Shown here piece after piece: positions 22,711-33,992 of a stretch of 64,000 bases of DNA; position 1 is the first letter of the stretch, and every line of letters begins with the position of its first letter. The translations under genes and the position numbers were made by a program. The stretch covers positions 8,432,001 to 8,496,000 of the forward strand of contig JANTQA010000057.1 in assembly GCA_027625915.1 (NCBI GenBank), given 5' to 3'. The notes under the pieces were generated by a model. That model did not search any database. It saw nothing but the letters and a program-made list of their open reading frames with translations, and was not told the DNA's origin. This DNA is from Anaeramoeba flamelloides (taxonomy: Eukaryota > Metamonada > Anaeramoebidae).

Positions 22711-23303
22711 AAAAAGTGAAAAATAAAAAAATATTCAAACAGTTTTTAATTGGGAACATTACTAAACACAAAAAGAGAAGTCAATAATAAGAAGAAATCA
22801 ATAAACTTCAAATAATAATCCATTATATTTTATTCATTAAAACCAAAAAATACAATTTAAATCTACTTTCTCATCGAAATAGTTTACATTCAGTTTCAAA
22901 TTTAAGACACAAAATTTCAAAGAAATTTTCGGAACAAAAAAATCTCAAATTAAGGGACAAAATTGGTAATTTTTTTTTTTTCAAATTGTTTTACTAGAAT
23001 CAGAATTTTGTTCCTTAATTTGATATAATTATTGCCCATTTAAATTTCGTTGAATTTTGTGCCTTAAAAGTGAAACTGGGTGTATGTGGTTTTGGAGATC
23101 GCTAAAAATAGTCAATTTTTTGAACAAATTTTAATAATTGATCAACCAAAGAAAAGCCCAACCAAAAGATAGTATTAAAAAAACTGGTATTGTGTTGAGC
23201 CCTTTATTTTGTCTGTATTTATTTTTTGATTTTTTTATGAATTTATTCTAATTTGAATTTACAGTAATGTTCTCCAATTAAAAACTTAGTTTCACTTGTT
23301 TTT
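22711..23303. mobile_element. MITE family M3, copy 2, interrupted by an M1 element
   Basis: This copy aligns with 10109-10497 along its length: AGTTTTTAATTGGGAACATT at the left, AATAATCCATTATATT inside, TTTTGGAGATC, AGTCAATTTTTTGAACAAAT, and CAGTAATGTTCTCCAATT at the right. The alignment is broken only by the 196 bp M1 element at 22887-23082. Confidence 0.7.
22887..23082. mobile_element. Tc1/mariner-type MITE family M1, copy 2 (nested in M3)
   Basis: The ends CATTCAGTTTCAAATTTAAG and CTTAAAAGTGAAACTGGGTG (on the plus strand at the right end) are flanked by TA at 22885-22886 and 23083-23084. The sequence is about 80 percent like copy 1. The uninterrupted M3 copy at 10.26-10.28 kb (ATTGTTCGTGTGGTTTTG) shows what the site looked like without the insertion. 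Confidence 0.75.
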
Positions 23304-23879
23304 CACAATTGGGGACAAAAAAGAATAAAAAAAATGATTAAATACAAAAAGTATGATTAAACATTATAAAAATTTTATTAATACCATCTTTTAGTCTGGT
23401 GTGGTTTTACTTTGATTGATAAATTATTAAAAAAAGTTTAAAAAAATTTTCTTTTTCAAAATCTACCCAAACCACTCAAAAAATTGTATTTTGGAAATAA
23501 AACAGTTTTAAATTGTTTTTGTTAGTTTTATTGAAAATAATTATGTGGATTATTCTTTAAAGTTAATTTATTCTTTCGTTTGAATTATTTATTTTTTTCA
23601 TTTTCAGTAATTTTAACAATTTAACACACTATTTCATATTTTTTTTTAGTTAAGGTAAGTTGTTTGAACAATAAATGTTAATTTTTGTAATAATCCTCCA
23701 AATTTCAAAATTTGTATTATTTTATCATTCTTTTAAGGTTCTAACCATTAAAATGGATATTCTGAATACTCAAGAGGCCAAGTGGCACAAAAAAAATAAT
23801 ATTATGAAATTATACTTCCCTTGATTGAAAAAAATTCAAATAACAAAAAACAATATTTCATGTAATCTCAGTAAAAAAA
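23304..23879. other. Spacer
   Basis: No gene or clear repeat is seen. Confidence 0.35.
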
Positions 23880-24790
23880 AAGGAAACCAACCAAACAAAT
23901 CCATGGAAATCAATAACAAAAAAAAATTAAAAAGGATTCTCAATTTCAAAAATTCAAAATTTAAAAAAAAAATTATATTATGACAGATCTAGGTAATAAA
24001 ATTAGCAATTTAGAAACAAAATTTGATAATATTTCAATGATAAAAAAATTCAATTAAAAAAAACAAAGTTCTCAGAACATTATAAGCTCAATAAATCAGA
24101 TTTTAAGAAAAAAATTCCTTATTTCTATTCTTTTATTTACTAAATCTTCAAATTTCTTCAATTTAAAACAAATTGTCTAATTGAAGTACACAATCAATTT
24201 AATTGGATTTTAATATAATTTCTGAGTATTTAGTAACCTTAACCAATTTGACAGAGTCGGTATTTTGTTACATTCTCTAGATAAAAATAACTACAGTCCT
24301 GTGCCTTAAAAAGGCACATCAAAATTCAAGAAATAAGTGTACAAAAAAATCCCATTAAGATACAAAATCAAAGTGGTCAAAATAAGGCACAATTTTTCGG
24401 TGTAAATTTCCAAGATTACTCATAATGTAATATTCTATATAAATATTGAAGAAAACACTACATCTAACTCTGCAATTATTTGGTGAAATTATATCTTGAA
24501 ATTGGGAAAGTACCTTAAATCTAAAATTTGTGCCCTAACTGAACAAAATTTTTTACCTTATATGTTGATTTTTCCTGTGCCTTAAAATGGCACAGGGCTG
24601 TATTTGAGGATTTCAGAAAAAAATGAAAAAAAAAATCTTCGAGATCTCAAAAAGTGGCCAAGTGAGACACTTCAAAACTAATGTAATTGGTTTAAAAACT
24701 CTATATTATAACCATTCTAATTGGAAATTAAGTGTCAATTTCTTTGGTTATTTTTTCTCAAAATGACCTTGTTTTTTGATTGTTGATTAT
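23880..24790 (+). repeat. Dispersed repeat R3, copy 1, interrupted by MITE M2
   Basis: The stretches 23880-24293 and 24601-24790 match 59770-60245. Shared landmarks are AAAAGGATTCTCAATT, CAATTTAATTGGATTTTAAT, GAGATCTCAAAAA, ACACTTCAAAACTAAT and AATTGGAAATTAAGTGTCAA. The copy at 60 kb lacks the 307 bp M2 element. Confidence 0.6.
24294..24600. mobile_element. Tc1/mariner-type MITE family M2
   Basis: The element begins CAGTCCTGTGCCTTAAAAAG and ends CTTAAAATGGCACAGGGCTG, and is flanked by TA at 24292-24293 and 24601-24602. Each end also carries an internal small palindrome (GTGCCTTAAAAAGGCAC). Inverted similarity continues about 50 bp inward. It has no coding potential. Confidence 0.75.
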
Positions 24791-25141
24791 AAGAGATGAT
24801 TACACTTCTTAAATTTGTTTTGTTTCAAATTGGTCTTATTCACTCTTTAAAAATTATACAATTTTTTTTTTCTATTTCGTCCTATTTGTATCGAAGTTTC
24901 TGACTTGACCCTTAACGAGAACTTTCAGAATTTTTTTTATCACCAAATCATTAATTATATTTCTGAAAGTTATTTCAATCTGATATCAATCAAATAACTT
25001 GGCCCCAGTGATGATGTTTTATCATTAAAACCGATTCTGTTGTTTGGTTAAACACTAAAAATGAAAAAAACAACTTAAAATCATTTTTTCAATTTTACTT
25101 CAAAAAATTGATTTCATACCAAAAGCAAAAAAAAAACCCTA

Positions 25142-25578
25142 ATGTCAAAAAGGATCTCACTCAAGGAACTCTTACAAGCACAAAAAACTGTTGATCATAT
25201 TAGGCTTTTTTCAATTCTTGCACATGTTGATCATGGTAATTTGGTTAATTTCTACAGTTTTTTTTTTTTTTTATTGTTTAATTTACATTCCAACATTTAT
25301 TTTACAATCTAATTCATGTTGTAATAATATTTAGGAAAAACTACACTATCAGATTCACTCATCTCAAGTAATGGGATCATTTCACCACGATTAGCTGGTG
25401 ATGTTCGATATTTGGACTATTTAGAAAGCGAAAAAAATCGTTGTATTACAATGAAAAGTTCATCCATTTCTCTCGTTCACACCTTCCAAAACGAACGTTA
25501 TTTAATGAATTTAATTGATTCTCCTGGTCACATCGATTTTTCAAATGAAGTTTCTGCTGCTGTTAGGTATGATTTAGA

Positions 25579-25611
<33 letters not shown>

Positions 25612-28600
25612 ACCGTTTTTTCCCTTTTTGTTGAACAAACACAATTGTTTTGAATAAAACCCAATGCTAAATGGTTTTTTTTTTTTACAATAAATTCCTT
25701 GTTTTCAAACTGAAATTTTTCTTCTTAAATTACGTAATTATTTGGATTAATTTTTCCCTGCAACCCTCTCCCAATAAAAAAGAAACAAACTCTTTTTTAT
25801 TTTAATTCAGCTTCCAACCCAATCGATATTTCTTGGTTTTAAAAGTACGGACAAATCACAAATGAATAAACAGCATTGGAAGGATTAAATTTTCTTCAAA
25901 TTTCCCCCAAAATATATTTTTAATTTGACCATTTCTTACTCTAAATTTAGGGATTTGACAGACTTCAACAAACATAAACTTTTTGGTTTGTTGACTCTTA
26001 TAGAATTAATGTGATTATCCAAAATATAAAAGAATATTTTGGGAACTTGATAGATAATTTTTTGATCACAATTCTAAATCTACTTGCTCTTCAATAACCA
26101 AAAACTTGTCAATGGTATTAAAGGATCGCACTTTGATTAGTAACAGTTTTGCTCTTAGCAAGTTGTGCTAGTCTGAAATTGAGCGTATCAGCATTGAAGA
26201 CTCTTTTATACGAGGAGCTTGTTTTGATTTGATCCCTAATGTTCTGTATTGCTTTTTGAGCTTCAGCACACAAGCATTTTGGTTGGTTTTGAGGGAATCC
26301 ATAATTTTAAAAAAGGCTTTGAGAGTTTGTTCATCTTCTTTTCAAACAGAACGCGAGCACAGCTTCAACAGCGTCGTTGTCAATTTGCTGATATAACCCA
26401 GTCCTCCTTTTGTTCTTCGCAATAGGCCTGGGAAAAGTATACCCTTTCTGGGGATAATAATGCAAAGAAATATTTTTGATCCAAAATTAAAGACACAACA
26501 ATATCACAATTCAATTCAAAACAAAAAATTGTCTTTTTAATTTTACTCTTCTTTGTCGGACTTTGAGAGAAGCACTTTACAATTAAAATCGATTTGACAC
26601 TTTTTCAAGAATGGCAAATTAGAATGAACATCTCTTCAAATATTTGCAATCTTGAAAAATAGCTATATTAACGCAGAACTTCCTTAAAAGTGGCAACGGA
26701 TTGTAAACAATTCGTAAATATTTACAAATTACTCATTGAAATTAAGAACTAAGGGAGGAAATCTTTTCAGAGGTGTGTTTTTAAGTACTTGGTTGTTGAA
26801 GTTTTACAATGAAAACAAAAAATAATTTAAACATTTTCTGTCAAATGTAATGATGATCGATTTACAAAATTCTTTCATTTAACGGATTAACATCAAAATT
26901 GATTTGTTTATAATAAAAGTATGATGTAATTGGAATTAAATTATTTTAGTGCTATATAGTTCACATGGCTCTAAAAGAATCACAAGTGTAAATATGGAAT
27001 GTTGTAAAAAATAGAGTTTTTTCAATTTTAAAGATAAATAAAGAGTTCCTTCCATTTTCCCCCAATTTTGGTAATAGTAAACGAAAAGTACGTTTTGATT
27101 TTTAAGATCAAAGGGATTTTCAATATAAAATCGTTTGGTAAGCACCTAAGACTTTGCTTGAAAAATTTTTTTTTTTTTTTTAAATTTGAAAAATTGTATT
27201 TGCAAAACGATTTTTTGCTGAAAATTATTATTAGTCTATTAAAATGAAATCAGATAATATATTTGCTATTACCAAAAATTGGATAAATGGAAGGAACTCT
27301 TTATTTATCTTTAAAATTGAAAAAACTCTATTTTTTACAACATTCATATTCATACTTGTGATATATATATATAAATATTATTGAAAAATAAATTATTAGA
27401 CTTTTTACTAATGAATGATCACAATTAAAAATTTTCATTTTGAAAATTTTTTTTACTAATTCCTATTTTCAATCTAAAAATAGAAACGCAATCTAAAGTT
27501 TCCAGTATTTAATAATTGATTTTTAGAACTTCCAAAAGTTACTATTTTTTCAATTTTTTAATTCCAGATATTAGCTCAATAAGCAACTTTAACATAAAAA
27601 CCCAAACTCTGAATACTTTGTTGGCATCTTTTCTATGAAAATAGTTCTAATTTCCAATATATTTCCAATCTGTGAAAAATAATTTGAAAAAAATAATCTA
27701 TTACTGTAATAATTCAATTATTTTTAAAAAAATCAAAATTGTTTTTTAGAAACTAATCTACATTGCGAGACAAATTTAAAAAAGATATTTCGTAGTTTTG
27801 TATTTTCAAGATTGATGATTCAGACCTTTAAATTTGTCTCAAAATAGAGAGTTTTTTTCTGAAATTCTTGGATTTTTTTACTAATACAAAGATCATTTTT
27901 AATTGATGAAGATCAAACAATTAGTACTACTTTACAAATCGAAATTTTAGAGACATTTTAACCACGTAACACTAATAGGATTTATAATCAACAACAACAT
28001 ACTTTAATTTTAGACTTCTACATGGACATAAGCTAATTCTTAAAGTACTCTTAAACATTTCAAAAGGCTAGGGGAACTACTTCTGTTAAAAACATTTTTT
28101 TTTTTAAATGAATTATTTTCAAATTAATTCAACATTTTTCCCTTATGTAAATTTAAAGAGAGAAGAAAAACAAAATCATTATGTGATTAAAATGATGAGT
28201 GTGGTTCATTTTATTGAATTTTAGTTTCAAAAAAGTTGACAAAAGTTAGATCTAAGAGAAACTTTTTGGAAAAAGCAAAAATAAAAAAAAGAATATTTCC
28301 TATTATTAATTTATTTTATATACACAAGTAAAACCCGAGGGAAAACTTTCACTGTTTTCTTTTTCTTGAAATTATTATTTTTTCTTGATTTTTTTTTATT
28401 GCTTTTTGATTTTTCTTTATTTCTTGTTTTGTGTTTCACCATTTTTTTTCAATGCCAAGTAAATAATCTACCAACTCTAAATTACTTGAAAATTTCATGT
28501 CTATTTTCACACCCTCGCCCAAAAAAACAACTTCAAACAATTCCACCCTTCAGATCAATTCTTTTTGTTTTGTAGTATGAATTTTTCTTGTTCTCTTGAC

Positions 28601-31600
28601 TCAATAAAAAAAATCAACAAACTAAAGTTAGTACAAAAACGACAAAAAAAAACGATTTCTGTGATCCCTTTTTATTTTTGTACCCTTAGGAGTGCTTTAA
28701 GAACCATTTATATTTGTAATTATTCAAATTATACAAGAAGGGAATTAACTATATTTTCATTTAAATTATCATTTGATGATCTAAACTAAAATTCAAAATT
28801 TTTGATACAATGAAAACATTTAAATGAATTACAATAAGACATTTTCATTCAAATTGGAAATAATTTTCATTTTTACAAACTATGAAAATCATTCTTATCA
28901 TTTTTTGTATTTTTTTCTTTTATTTTCATTTTTTAAATTACGGAACCTGTTTAGTTCGATCAATAATTTTTTCGAACGGCCGCTATTAGGTTAAAGCCGT
29001 ACTATTTTAAATAGAAGAACTCAGATAAAATTAGTTAGTAGTATCGAACCATTTGATCGATCAATATTCCTAATAGAATTTAAACAAATTTAGCAATCAA
29101 TTTTTTTATTAGCTTATCTCCAAAATTTCTTAACGCATTTCATTATTTTGATTTATAATAATTATTTAATTATTGTTTTTAGGAATATTGTAAATGATAA
29201 ATAAAATTGTTAAAGTTTTAATTATTGAATAGTTTTGATTTAGTATTTCTTCTTGAAATTTCTTAAATAAGATTTTTTTTTTTCAAAAAATTGAATTTTG
29301 GTTTGTAAAAAATTTTGAATTGGGGTTTATAATTACAAAAAAAAATCATTACTCGAAAAAGCAATGAGGAAAACTTTAACGTAATCACTATTATCGTTTT
29401 TCATGAATATCCCAATTTATTGATATTGTGAAAAATATTTTTGCAAAGATCAAGGAAATTTAAAACTATAAAAAATTATAATTTACCGAAATTTTCAAAA
29501 GTTTTTTTTTTTTTTTTTTTTTTTTTTTGATAAAGTCAATTTAAACACTGAAAAAATCGAATTCAAAGAAATCATACCTACTATAATTATATCCCCTCCT
29601 GTTACTTTATCCCCCGTTTATTAATTTTAATTTAATAAAAAAATTCAAAAATATTTGGTAACAAGTATTATTACAAAATTTTCTCTCAAATCACCAATGC
29701 TTTTTTTTGTATTTCATATTTTTTCACAAAGGAAACCGAAAACTAAGATATGATTAGTTCCAAATATAATTACATATCAATAATCTGAAAAAAGTCAAAA
29801 ATTTTATTTATTATTAATACAAAATATACAATTATATGTGCACGTTATAATTAAATTAATAGGTTAACCGATGGAGCCATAATTGTAGTTGATGTAGTGG
29901 AAGAAGTATGTGTTCAAACACAAGTTGTACTTAGACAAGCATGGAACGAAGGGTTAAAACCTATTCTTGTCTTGAATAAAATCGACAAATTAATTACTAA
30001 ATTAAAAATGTCACCTGAAGAAGCATATTATCAAATTAATAAAGTAATCGAACAGGTAAATGCTGTAATTGGTTCACTTTCCATTGAAGAGACCGTTGTG
30101 TCTACTGATAATGATAATGAAAAAGGAAATGAAAACGAAAACAACAACAGCAACACAAAAATTAAATCAACTGAAATTGATTTGGAACAAGAAAGAAAAT
30201 TATTTTTTTCAACAGAAAATAAAAACATTGCCTTTGCAAGTTTTATTGATGGGTGGGCATTTACAATTGAGATTTTTGCAGAAATGTATTCAAAAAAAAT
30301 GAAAATGAATCAAAAAATGTTGGAAAGGGCATTATTCGGCGAATATTATTTGGACCCCAAAACAGGAAGAATTAAAAAAACACCACCACGTAAAAAATCT
30401 GTACCCATGTTTGTACAATTTATTTTGAATCCAATTTGGGAATTATATAATAAGATATATTTTAATATTAAAGATCAATATTTAATCAAGGAAAACCAAC
30501 AACAATTAGAAAGGATGATCAAAAAACTAAATTTAATTGTTAAAAAGAGAGAATTGTTACCAAAGCATCGCCAATCAGTTATTAAATCTGTTTTTTCTAA
30601 ATGGATACCCATTTCAAGATGCATATTGGATTTGGTGATTACACATTTACCAAGTCCCGATATTGCTCAGAAAACAAGGATACCAAGAATTTGGAAACAA
30701 ATGAAAAACAAAATTAAGAATGAAAAATTTGAAAATGCTATTTTGGGCTGCGATCCAAATCCAAAAAATGGTTGTTTGATTTATGTTGGAAAAATTTTTC
30801 GAGCAAATCCTGATAGTATTGAACAAATTAAAAATTTTAAAAGCAGAATGACGAGAGAAGAAGCATTAAAACGCCTTCAGCAGAGGAATAAAGAAATGAA
30901 AAACGAAAATGAAAATGAAAATGAAAATGAAAATGAAAATGAAAATGAAAAGGAAAATGAAAAGGAAAAGGAAAAGGAAAAGGAAAAGGAAAAGGAAAAG
31001 GAAAAAGAAAATGAACACATGTTTGTTTGCTTTTCAAGAATATTTAGTGGAGTTATTAAAATTGGATCCGAAATACACGTTTTACTTCCAAAATATAATC
31101 CAGAATTCCCAAATAAATACTCCAAAACTTTCAAAATCAACAAAGGTGATTTATATCTTTTAATGGGGGACAGGTTAGAATTGGTAGACGAAGTACCGGC
31201 GGGAAACATTTTTGGCATTGGTGGCGAAATAGCACAATATATCCCAAGAACAGGAACCCTGACAACTAATAAATCAATCGAATGCTTCCCTTCATTGATG
31301 AAATCTGTAAAGCCAATTGTACGTGTTGCCATTGAGCCAAAAAACCCATTAGAACAAAAAACCCTATTAAAGGGCTTAAAATTGCTTAATCAATCCGATT
31401 CAAGCGTAGAAATCGTGTTACAAAAAACAGGAGAATATGTAATCATCGCAACAGGCGAAGTTCACATGGATCGCTGCCTTGAAGATTTAAAAAAAAAATA
31501 TTGCAAAGTAAAGCTACACACCTCAGATCCTATAGTGCCATTTAAAGAAACCATCCTTCGCACACAACCAAAGATCATTGAGGTTTTCACTGCAAATAAA

Positions 31601-32860
31601 AAATGCAAAATTACTTTAACAGTTGAGGCTCTCCCGAAAAATATTACAAACTTTTTGAATAATAACGAAAAAATAATTGAAAGTTTTATAATTAGAAACA
31701 AATTATACTTGAAGTCTTCAAAAAAAAATTTTCAAAAAGATATTTTGTTTAATGAAATAATGGAATTTAAAAAACAGTTAAAAAAGGAATTCTTGAAGGC
31801 AGGTGAAATTTGGAAAAAGAATTTTAAAAAATTGTGGGCTTTAGGTCCAGACGAAATTGGTTCAAATGTTTTATTAAATAATCTTGATAATTATCAACAC
31901 AAACCAATCAACCCGATATTAAAAAATTATAATTCAAAAAAAATTTTAATGAATAATATTATCAATAAACTTGAAAAATCAATTATTGCTGGCTTTTCAC
32001 TTGGAACAGAATCTGGTTCCTTATGTAATGAACCTGTTATTGGAGTCTGTATAACAGTTGAGAAAATCGAGTTTGTAAAATCGCTTTTAAAAGTAGACGA
32101 AATAAAAAAAGAAGAAGAAACCAAAAAAGAAAAAGAAAAAAAAACGGTAGAAGAAAAGGAAAAAGAAGAAGAAAATGAAAACGAAAACGAAAATGAAAAT
32201 GATAAGGATGAAGATGAAGAATATGAAGAATATGACGAAGATGAAGAATATGACGAAGATGATGAGGATGAAGAGAAAGTGGAAGAGGAATTTGTTGATG
32301 ACCTCATAAAAATCGATGAAGAAAAGCTCTTTGGTAAAGATATATACGGTCCTTTTTCAGGCCAAGTTATTTCGGCAATAAAAGATGGATGCTTCAAGGG
32401 AATGAAAAGTCACCCAATGAGATTAGTTGAACCATTATATATCTGTGAAATTCATACACACCAAGAAGTTATTGGCAGAGTATACGATGTTTTAAATGGT
32501 AGAAGGGCAAAGATTATTAATGAAGACATGAAAGAGGGGACAATGCTGATCAAAATTACTGCACATTTGCCCGTTATTGAAAGCTTTGGCTTTGCTGTCA
32601 ATTTAAGAAATATGACAAGCGGATATGCCTCTCCACAATTATCCTTTGATTCTTGGGAAATTTTAGATATTGATCCATTTTGGAAGCCATCGACTGAAGA
32701 AGAACTTGAAGAATTTGGCGAGCAGCAAACTGAGGGTATACAAAGTGTTAATATTGCAAAAAGAATAATTGATAACATTAGAATTAGAAAGGGTTTACCA
32801 ATAGATAAACAACTTGTTAAATATGCGAACAAACAACGAACATTGTCAAAAAAAAAATAA
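25142..32860 (+). CDS. EFL1: Elongation factor-like GTPase 1 (EFL1/Ria1), three exons
   Basis: EFL1 is an EF-2-like cytoplasmic GTPase that works with SBDS to evict eIF6/Tif6 from late pre-60S ribosomal subunits. Exons are 25142-25235, 25335-25566 and 29863-32860, giving 1,107 residues. All junctions are GT...AG with matching phases. Intron 1 (99 bp) splits the P-loop codon of AHVDHGKT (residues 27-34). Other GTPase motifs are DSPGH (93-97) and NKID (147-150). Switch I reads NRCITMKSS, with Cys where the family has Gly (RGITMKSS). Later signatures are [46 protein letters not shown], and the C-terminus [11 protein letters not shown]...KQRTLSKKK. Low-complexity Asn-Glu/Lys-Glu blocks lie near residues 455-493, and an acidic block lies near 860-920. 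The gene is convergent with the BEACH gene. Confidence 0.97.
26100..26560 (-). pseudogene. Unassigned coding relic inside EFL1 intron 2
   Basis: This is the most GC-rich part of the intron. On the minus strand several segments read like ordinary protein: [34 protein letters not shown], and near the end [20 protein letters not shown] followed by a stop. They lie in different frames, so the gene is broken at two or more places. No family is recognised. It could be a dead host gene or the remains of a mobile element, and I treat it as a fossil. It explains in part why the intron is so long. Confidence 0.45.
26979..27362. repeat. Long inverted repeat (hairpin), arms about 98 bp
   Basis: Arm 1 (26979-27077) and arm 2 (27266-27362) are reverse complements over nearly their whole length, separated by a 188 bp loop. 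The inner 60 bp (TTGTAAAAAATAGAGTTTTT, then CAATTTTAAAGATAAATAAA, then GAGTTCCTTCCATT) match without a mismatch. There are small differences toward both ends. The transcript of EFL1 would carry a strong stem here. Confidence 0.85.
27500..27910 (+). repeat. Dispersed repeat R2, copy 2
   Basis: This stretch matches 8880-9170 and, after a gap there, 9850-9960. Landmarks are TTTTTCAATTTTTTAATTCC, AACATAAAAACCCAAA, AAACTAATCTACATT and TTTTTTTACTAAT. Confidence 0.55.
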
Positions 32861-33992
32861 AATTATATAAAGAATTAATATTTGTTCTTATTTATTAATT
32901 TTGTTTTTAAAATCACATTCGAGTTTAAATACAAACCACAAGATATTCATATTCATCCAAATAAGGAAATTGGTACGATCGACAAGATTTTCAAAAAGAA
33001 AAAAAATAGATGTGTTATTTTAATATTGGTACACTTTATTATACCTAATATTGCTGATGTGCAAAATTGGAAATAATTTAATTTAATAAGGAGATTCAAA
33101 ATAATTTCAACAAAAAATTTGCTTTTAATAATACATAAGTTCAAAATTTGTGAATTCAAATCCTAATAACAAGCACACCAAAAAAAAAAAAAAAAAAATG
33201 GAATTTTAAAAATATTTTAAAGTTTGTTCTTTTTTTTTTTTTTCAATTCTTTCAATTAAAAAAAATAAAGTCTTATATCTCTCAAAGTGTTTTTTATAGT
33301 TATTATTTTTTTTTTTCGAAAATATTATTCTACATTTTTCAACAGACCAAAATTCCAATAATTATTTGTATCCATTTTTATACTCACTGACTTTTGTTTA
33401 TATTGGGAAGTTGAGTTACAAAAAAAAAAAAATCGAGTGATTACTTTCTAATAATGTGATAGTGAAACACAAAAGTATGAGTAACTTGAAAATAAAAAAT
33501 CTAAAAAATTAAAGACAAAAATGACCAAAGGTAGTAAACAAATCCCATCAAAAAAAAAAAAAAGAAATTAGCTAATTAAACAATGATCCTCAAAACTGAA
33601 CTTTTAATCATCAATTATCAAATTATTACATTAACCAAAATATCGTGAATGAGATTTTAGGATGTTCTTCTTAATTCAAGATAATATTGGTTTTTTTTTT
33701 TGATGATTTTATACCAATTGCTTCTTATAAACCCTTTTTAAATTTTATTTTTTTTTTATTTTGTTAGAGAAAGGAGTAATTAAAGAAAATTGTATATTAA
33801 AAAATTTTGACCCGCGTGAAATAATAAATCTAATAAAAAATAAAGCTATGTATAGTTATTTTATTGATGTTGGTGTTATTTTATAAAAAAAATGAATACA
33901 TTTAAAAAAAAAATTTATCTAGATTGTAATTAAACAAAAAAATAAAAATAAAAATAAAATAAGTAAAAAAAAAAAAAAACAAATAATAAGGA
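32861..33992. other. Convergent intergenic region between EFL1 and the BEACH gene
   Basis: No gene is supported. The two 3' ends face each other. The stretch 33768-33810 (GAGAAAGGAGTAATTAAAGA) is a repeat word that recurs near 53.07 kb and, inverted, near 45.45 kb. Confidence 0.45.

Larger units (their letters stand above)
25567..29862 (+). other. EFL1 intron 2, 4,296 bp, filled with relics and repeats
   Basis: The intron runs from GTATGA to TTAATAG. It joins residue 109 (AAVR) to 110 (LTDG), which are contiguous in EFL1 proteins, so no exon is missing. It is over 20 times the usual intron size here. It contains a coding relic on the opposite strand (26100-26560), a 97-99 bp inverted repeat (26979-27362), repeat R2 copy 2 (27500-27910), a second coding-like stretch near 28440-28560 (minus, reading [18 protein letters not shown]), and long T tracts (for example 29503-29528). 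Confidence 0.85.

Noticed and set aside
28366-28789. Two plus-strand frames of 69 and 74 codons in EFL1 intron 2
   Set aside because: They have no recognisable content. The opposite strand at 28440-28560 looks more protein-like, and both lie in an intron full of relics.
28940-29110. Possible tRNA from GTTCGATC-like words and a GC-richer stretch
   Set aside because: No acceptor stem, anticodon arm or T arm could be drawn around it. I found no convincing tRNA or rRNA gene in the window.
30837-31332. Antisense and shifted frames in EFL1 (Phe-Ser and Lys-Met repeats)
   Set aside because: They are shadows of the AATGAA/AAGGAA repeat encoding Asn-Glu and Lys-Glu in EFL1.
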